Positions 62,594-64,000 of a stretch of 64,000 nt of DNA are shown piece by piece (the first letter of the stretch is position 1; each line of letters starts with the position of its first letter). The notes under the pieces were generated by a model that was not told the origin of the DNA, did not search any database, and saw nothing but the letters and a program-made list of their open reading frames with translations. The stretch is from an uncultured SAR86 cluster bacterium (GTDB taxonomy: Bacteria; Pseudomonadota; Gammaproteobacteria; Magnimaribacterales; D2472), in the NCBI GenBank assembly GCA_902520725.1, contig CABYPB010000002.1, positions 51,217 to 115,216 on the forward strand. The letters are read 5' to 3'. The position numbers were made by a program, and so were the translations under genes.

Positions 62594-64000
62594 TTAATTT
62601 AGTTTCCAGCTATATTTGACACCAAATGTAGTAGGCCTGTTAACAGTAGTTAATCTTTGTATATCTTCACTATTTATATAGAGTTCAGCGACTTCGTCAA
62701 AAATATTGTCCATATAGATTTGAACTGATGCATTTTCTCCAAAAGTGGTAGTGAATGAGATATTTGCAATTCCATAGGAATCTTGCATTTCTCTATCATC
62801 ATAGAAAAGGTCATTCCACATCTCATCAACAAAGACATAATTAAACTGGATATTAGAAGTATCAGAAGTATCTATATTTACAGTCACGTTATATTTAGTA
62901 TCTGGAGTAAATGGAAGGTCTTGCCCATCACGTGCCTCAACAGCTCCTCTTAGAACATAATCTTCTTTCAATTTAGCTTCATTATTAGCATAACCAAAAG
63001 CTATAGTAGTAGTATCACTAACAACATATTTAGCATCAAGCTCAAAACCATTACTATTAGCTTTACCAATATTATCAACTAATCCAAGTAGAGAAATAGA
63101 TGAGTCAAACCAACCCAGCTGAATATCATCCCAATCCATTTGATACATTGCGCCATTCAGTCTTAGTCTTCCATTCATTGATATAGATTTAAAACCAAAT
63201 TCAGTACTCGTTAAAAAGTCAGCATCGTAGGTGGCACCAAGTTGTGAGGTTCTATTTGCACCACCAGGTCTATAACCCTCAGATCTTGTTATATAAATCA
63301 TAGAGTTATTGTCAATTTGATAGGCTAAGTTAAACTTAGAAATACTGTCGCTACCATCATAAACAGAGTTAACATTATCTACTCTGGTTGTACTTCCTAA
63401 AATATAATTAGGCCAAAAAACTGTTCCTACAAAGCCTTTTAGAGTTGTTTCATTATCAAACTTTCTATGTCCTAAAGTTAACTCCAATTTATCATTAATT
63501 TGATAATAAACTTCACCAAATACAGCAGATTCGTCTTCGACTCTAACTTGATCAGTTTGAAAATACAGATCAGTTGAACCTGGAACAGCTGCCTCAGGAT
63601 TCATAGCAGGTACATGCCACTGTGAATCGAATTCAGTAACATTTTCAGTTTGGAATGCTCCAATTATCCAATTAAATTTATCGCCAGCTTTTGAGGAAAG
63701 TCTAATTTCCTTTGTGTCGTATTCTTGATGTGTATCGTTTTCAAATTGAATACTAGGATCAACACATGGTCCAAAGTAATATTCGTAACAGGTATAATAA
63801 CCTTCAACATACCCATCTATTGAGTAATGTGAATAATCGCTAAGAACTTCGAAGTCCCTATCAAGACTGGATGTTGTAAATACGAGATCAGCAAAACCAA
63901 GATCACCAGTTAAAGTTGTAGAAAATCTTGTCCATTCATCATGAGATTTATCATCATAAAATCTGCTTACATTGTATGTTCCCAGTTCATCAGGATTATG
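62594..64000 (-). CDS. TonB-dependent outer-membrane receptor (copy 2), 5' end beyond the window
   Basis: C-terminal 468 residues of a TonB receptor barrel. The frame is open without a stop to the right edge, so the methionine at 63604 is internal, not the start; residues upstream of it (for example DKFNWIIGAFQTENV) continue the barrel. Matches copy 1 in order of segments: ITRSEGYRPGGANR, GFKSISMNGRLRLNGAMY, W-D-D-I-Q and the closing NRPTTFGVKYSW. It ends in LN, not the usual terminal aromatic. Signal peptide, TonB box and plug lie outside the window. Followed by a terminator and a TPR-sulfotransferase gene. Confidence 0.88.
   Translation of the reverse strand, partial: HNPDELGTYNVSRFYDDKSHDEWTRFSTTLTGDLGFADLVFTTSSLDRDFEVLSDYSHYSIDGYVEGYYTCYEYYFGPCVDPSIQFENDTHQEYDTKEIRLSSKAGDKFNWIIGAFQTENVTEFDSQWHVPAMNPEAAVPGSTDLYFQTDQVRVEDESAVFGEVYYQINDKLELTLGHRKFDNETTLKGFVGTVFWPNYILGSTTRVDNVNSVYDGSDSISKFNLAYQIDNNSMIYITRSEGYRPGGANRTSQLGATYDADFLTSTEFGFKSISMNGRLRLNGAMYQMDWDDIQLGWFDSSISLLGLVDNIGKANSNGFELDAKYVVSDTTTIAFGYANNEAKLKEDYVLRGAVEARDGQDLPFTPDTKYNVTVNIDTSDTSNIQFNYVFVDEMWNDLFYDDREMQDSYGIANISFTTTFGENASVQIYMDNIFDEVAELYINSEDIQRLTTVNRPTTFGVKYSWKLN

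Noticed and set aside
63604..63604. Methionine at 63604 as the start of the right-hand TonB receptor
   Set aside because: The same frame is open to the edge of the window and encodes more receptor barrel, so this methionine is internal and the gene is cut by the window end.
1..64000. Insertion sequences, prophage, CRISPR arrays or a replication origin
   Set aside because: No transposase, integrase, phage structural gene, repeat-spacer array or DnaA-box cluster was seen on either strand.

Overview
The window looks like chromosomal DNA from a free-living marine gammaproteobacterium with a small, A+T-rich genome, most likely SAR86-like. This taxonomic call is an inference from content: very low G+C, tiny intergenic gaps, many 1-4 bp and convergent gene overlaps, TonB receptors, TPR-sulfotransferases, a BCCT transporter, exported peptidases, and a gammaproteobacterial LPS/lipoprotein gene order. 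There are no insertion sequences, integrases, prophage genes or CRISPR arrays. There is one tRNA gene (Ser, UGA). No gene-free stretch exceeds 300 bases; the longest is the roughly 255 bp between the TonB receptor and the BCCT gene (57374-57627).

Layout: 1-10.9 kb holds two exported peptidases (M14, S10), a membrane TolB-like/TPR protein, the cysteine pathway (cysK, cysE), a biotin-less OadA-like carboxyltransferase and a pair of small secreted proteins. 11-15.3 kb holds membrane proteins (DUF1295, PsiE-like), a sulfotransferase-like/class IV aminotransferase pair and a nitronate monooxygenase-like enzyme. 15.3-21.35 kb is a tight eight-gene plus-strand operon with a metallo-beta-lactamase hydrolase, a 2-hydroxychromene-2-carboxylate isomerase-like protein, a haloalkane-dehalogenase-like hydrolase and three glutathione S-transferase-like proteins. 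I see it as an undescribed glutathione-linked catabolic or detoxification pathway. 21.3-27.5 kb holds a ceramidase-like membrane hydrolase, etfA/etfB, the ETF-ubiquinone oxidoreductase and a DUF885 lipoprotein.

27.5-36.2 kb is a long minus-strand envelope operon: lolC/E-lolD-exbB-exbD-msbA::lpxK-kdsB-murB-lysE-DUF1285-DUF2256. MsbA and LpxK are one 919-residue fused protein, joining lipid A flipping and lipid A 4'-phosphorylation. 36.2-41.7 kb holds an aldehyde dehydrogenase, a dienoyl-CoA-reductase-like SDR, hemH, an MFS transporter and trpS. 41.7-52.7 kb holds a DUF349 protein, a GPH-type transporter, two lipase-like hydrolases, a thioesterase, tRNA-Ser, a DmdA-like protein, a class V aminotransferase, gamma-glutamyltransferase and MAPEG.

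52.8-64 kb contains two copies of a module: TonB-dependent receptor, transcription terminator, TPR-sulfotransferase. Between them lie a BCCT transporter, a 49-residue membrane protein, a nitroreductase and a peptidase E-like protein. The second receptor runs off the right edge of the window.

Two small genes below 60 codons were found by reading the sequence: a DUF2256 zinc-ribbon protein (27526-27672) and a single-span membrane protein (59119-59268). Several starts were revised from ribosome-binding sites or overlaps (3339, 10827, 24133, 39490, 57373).
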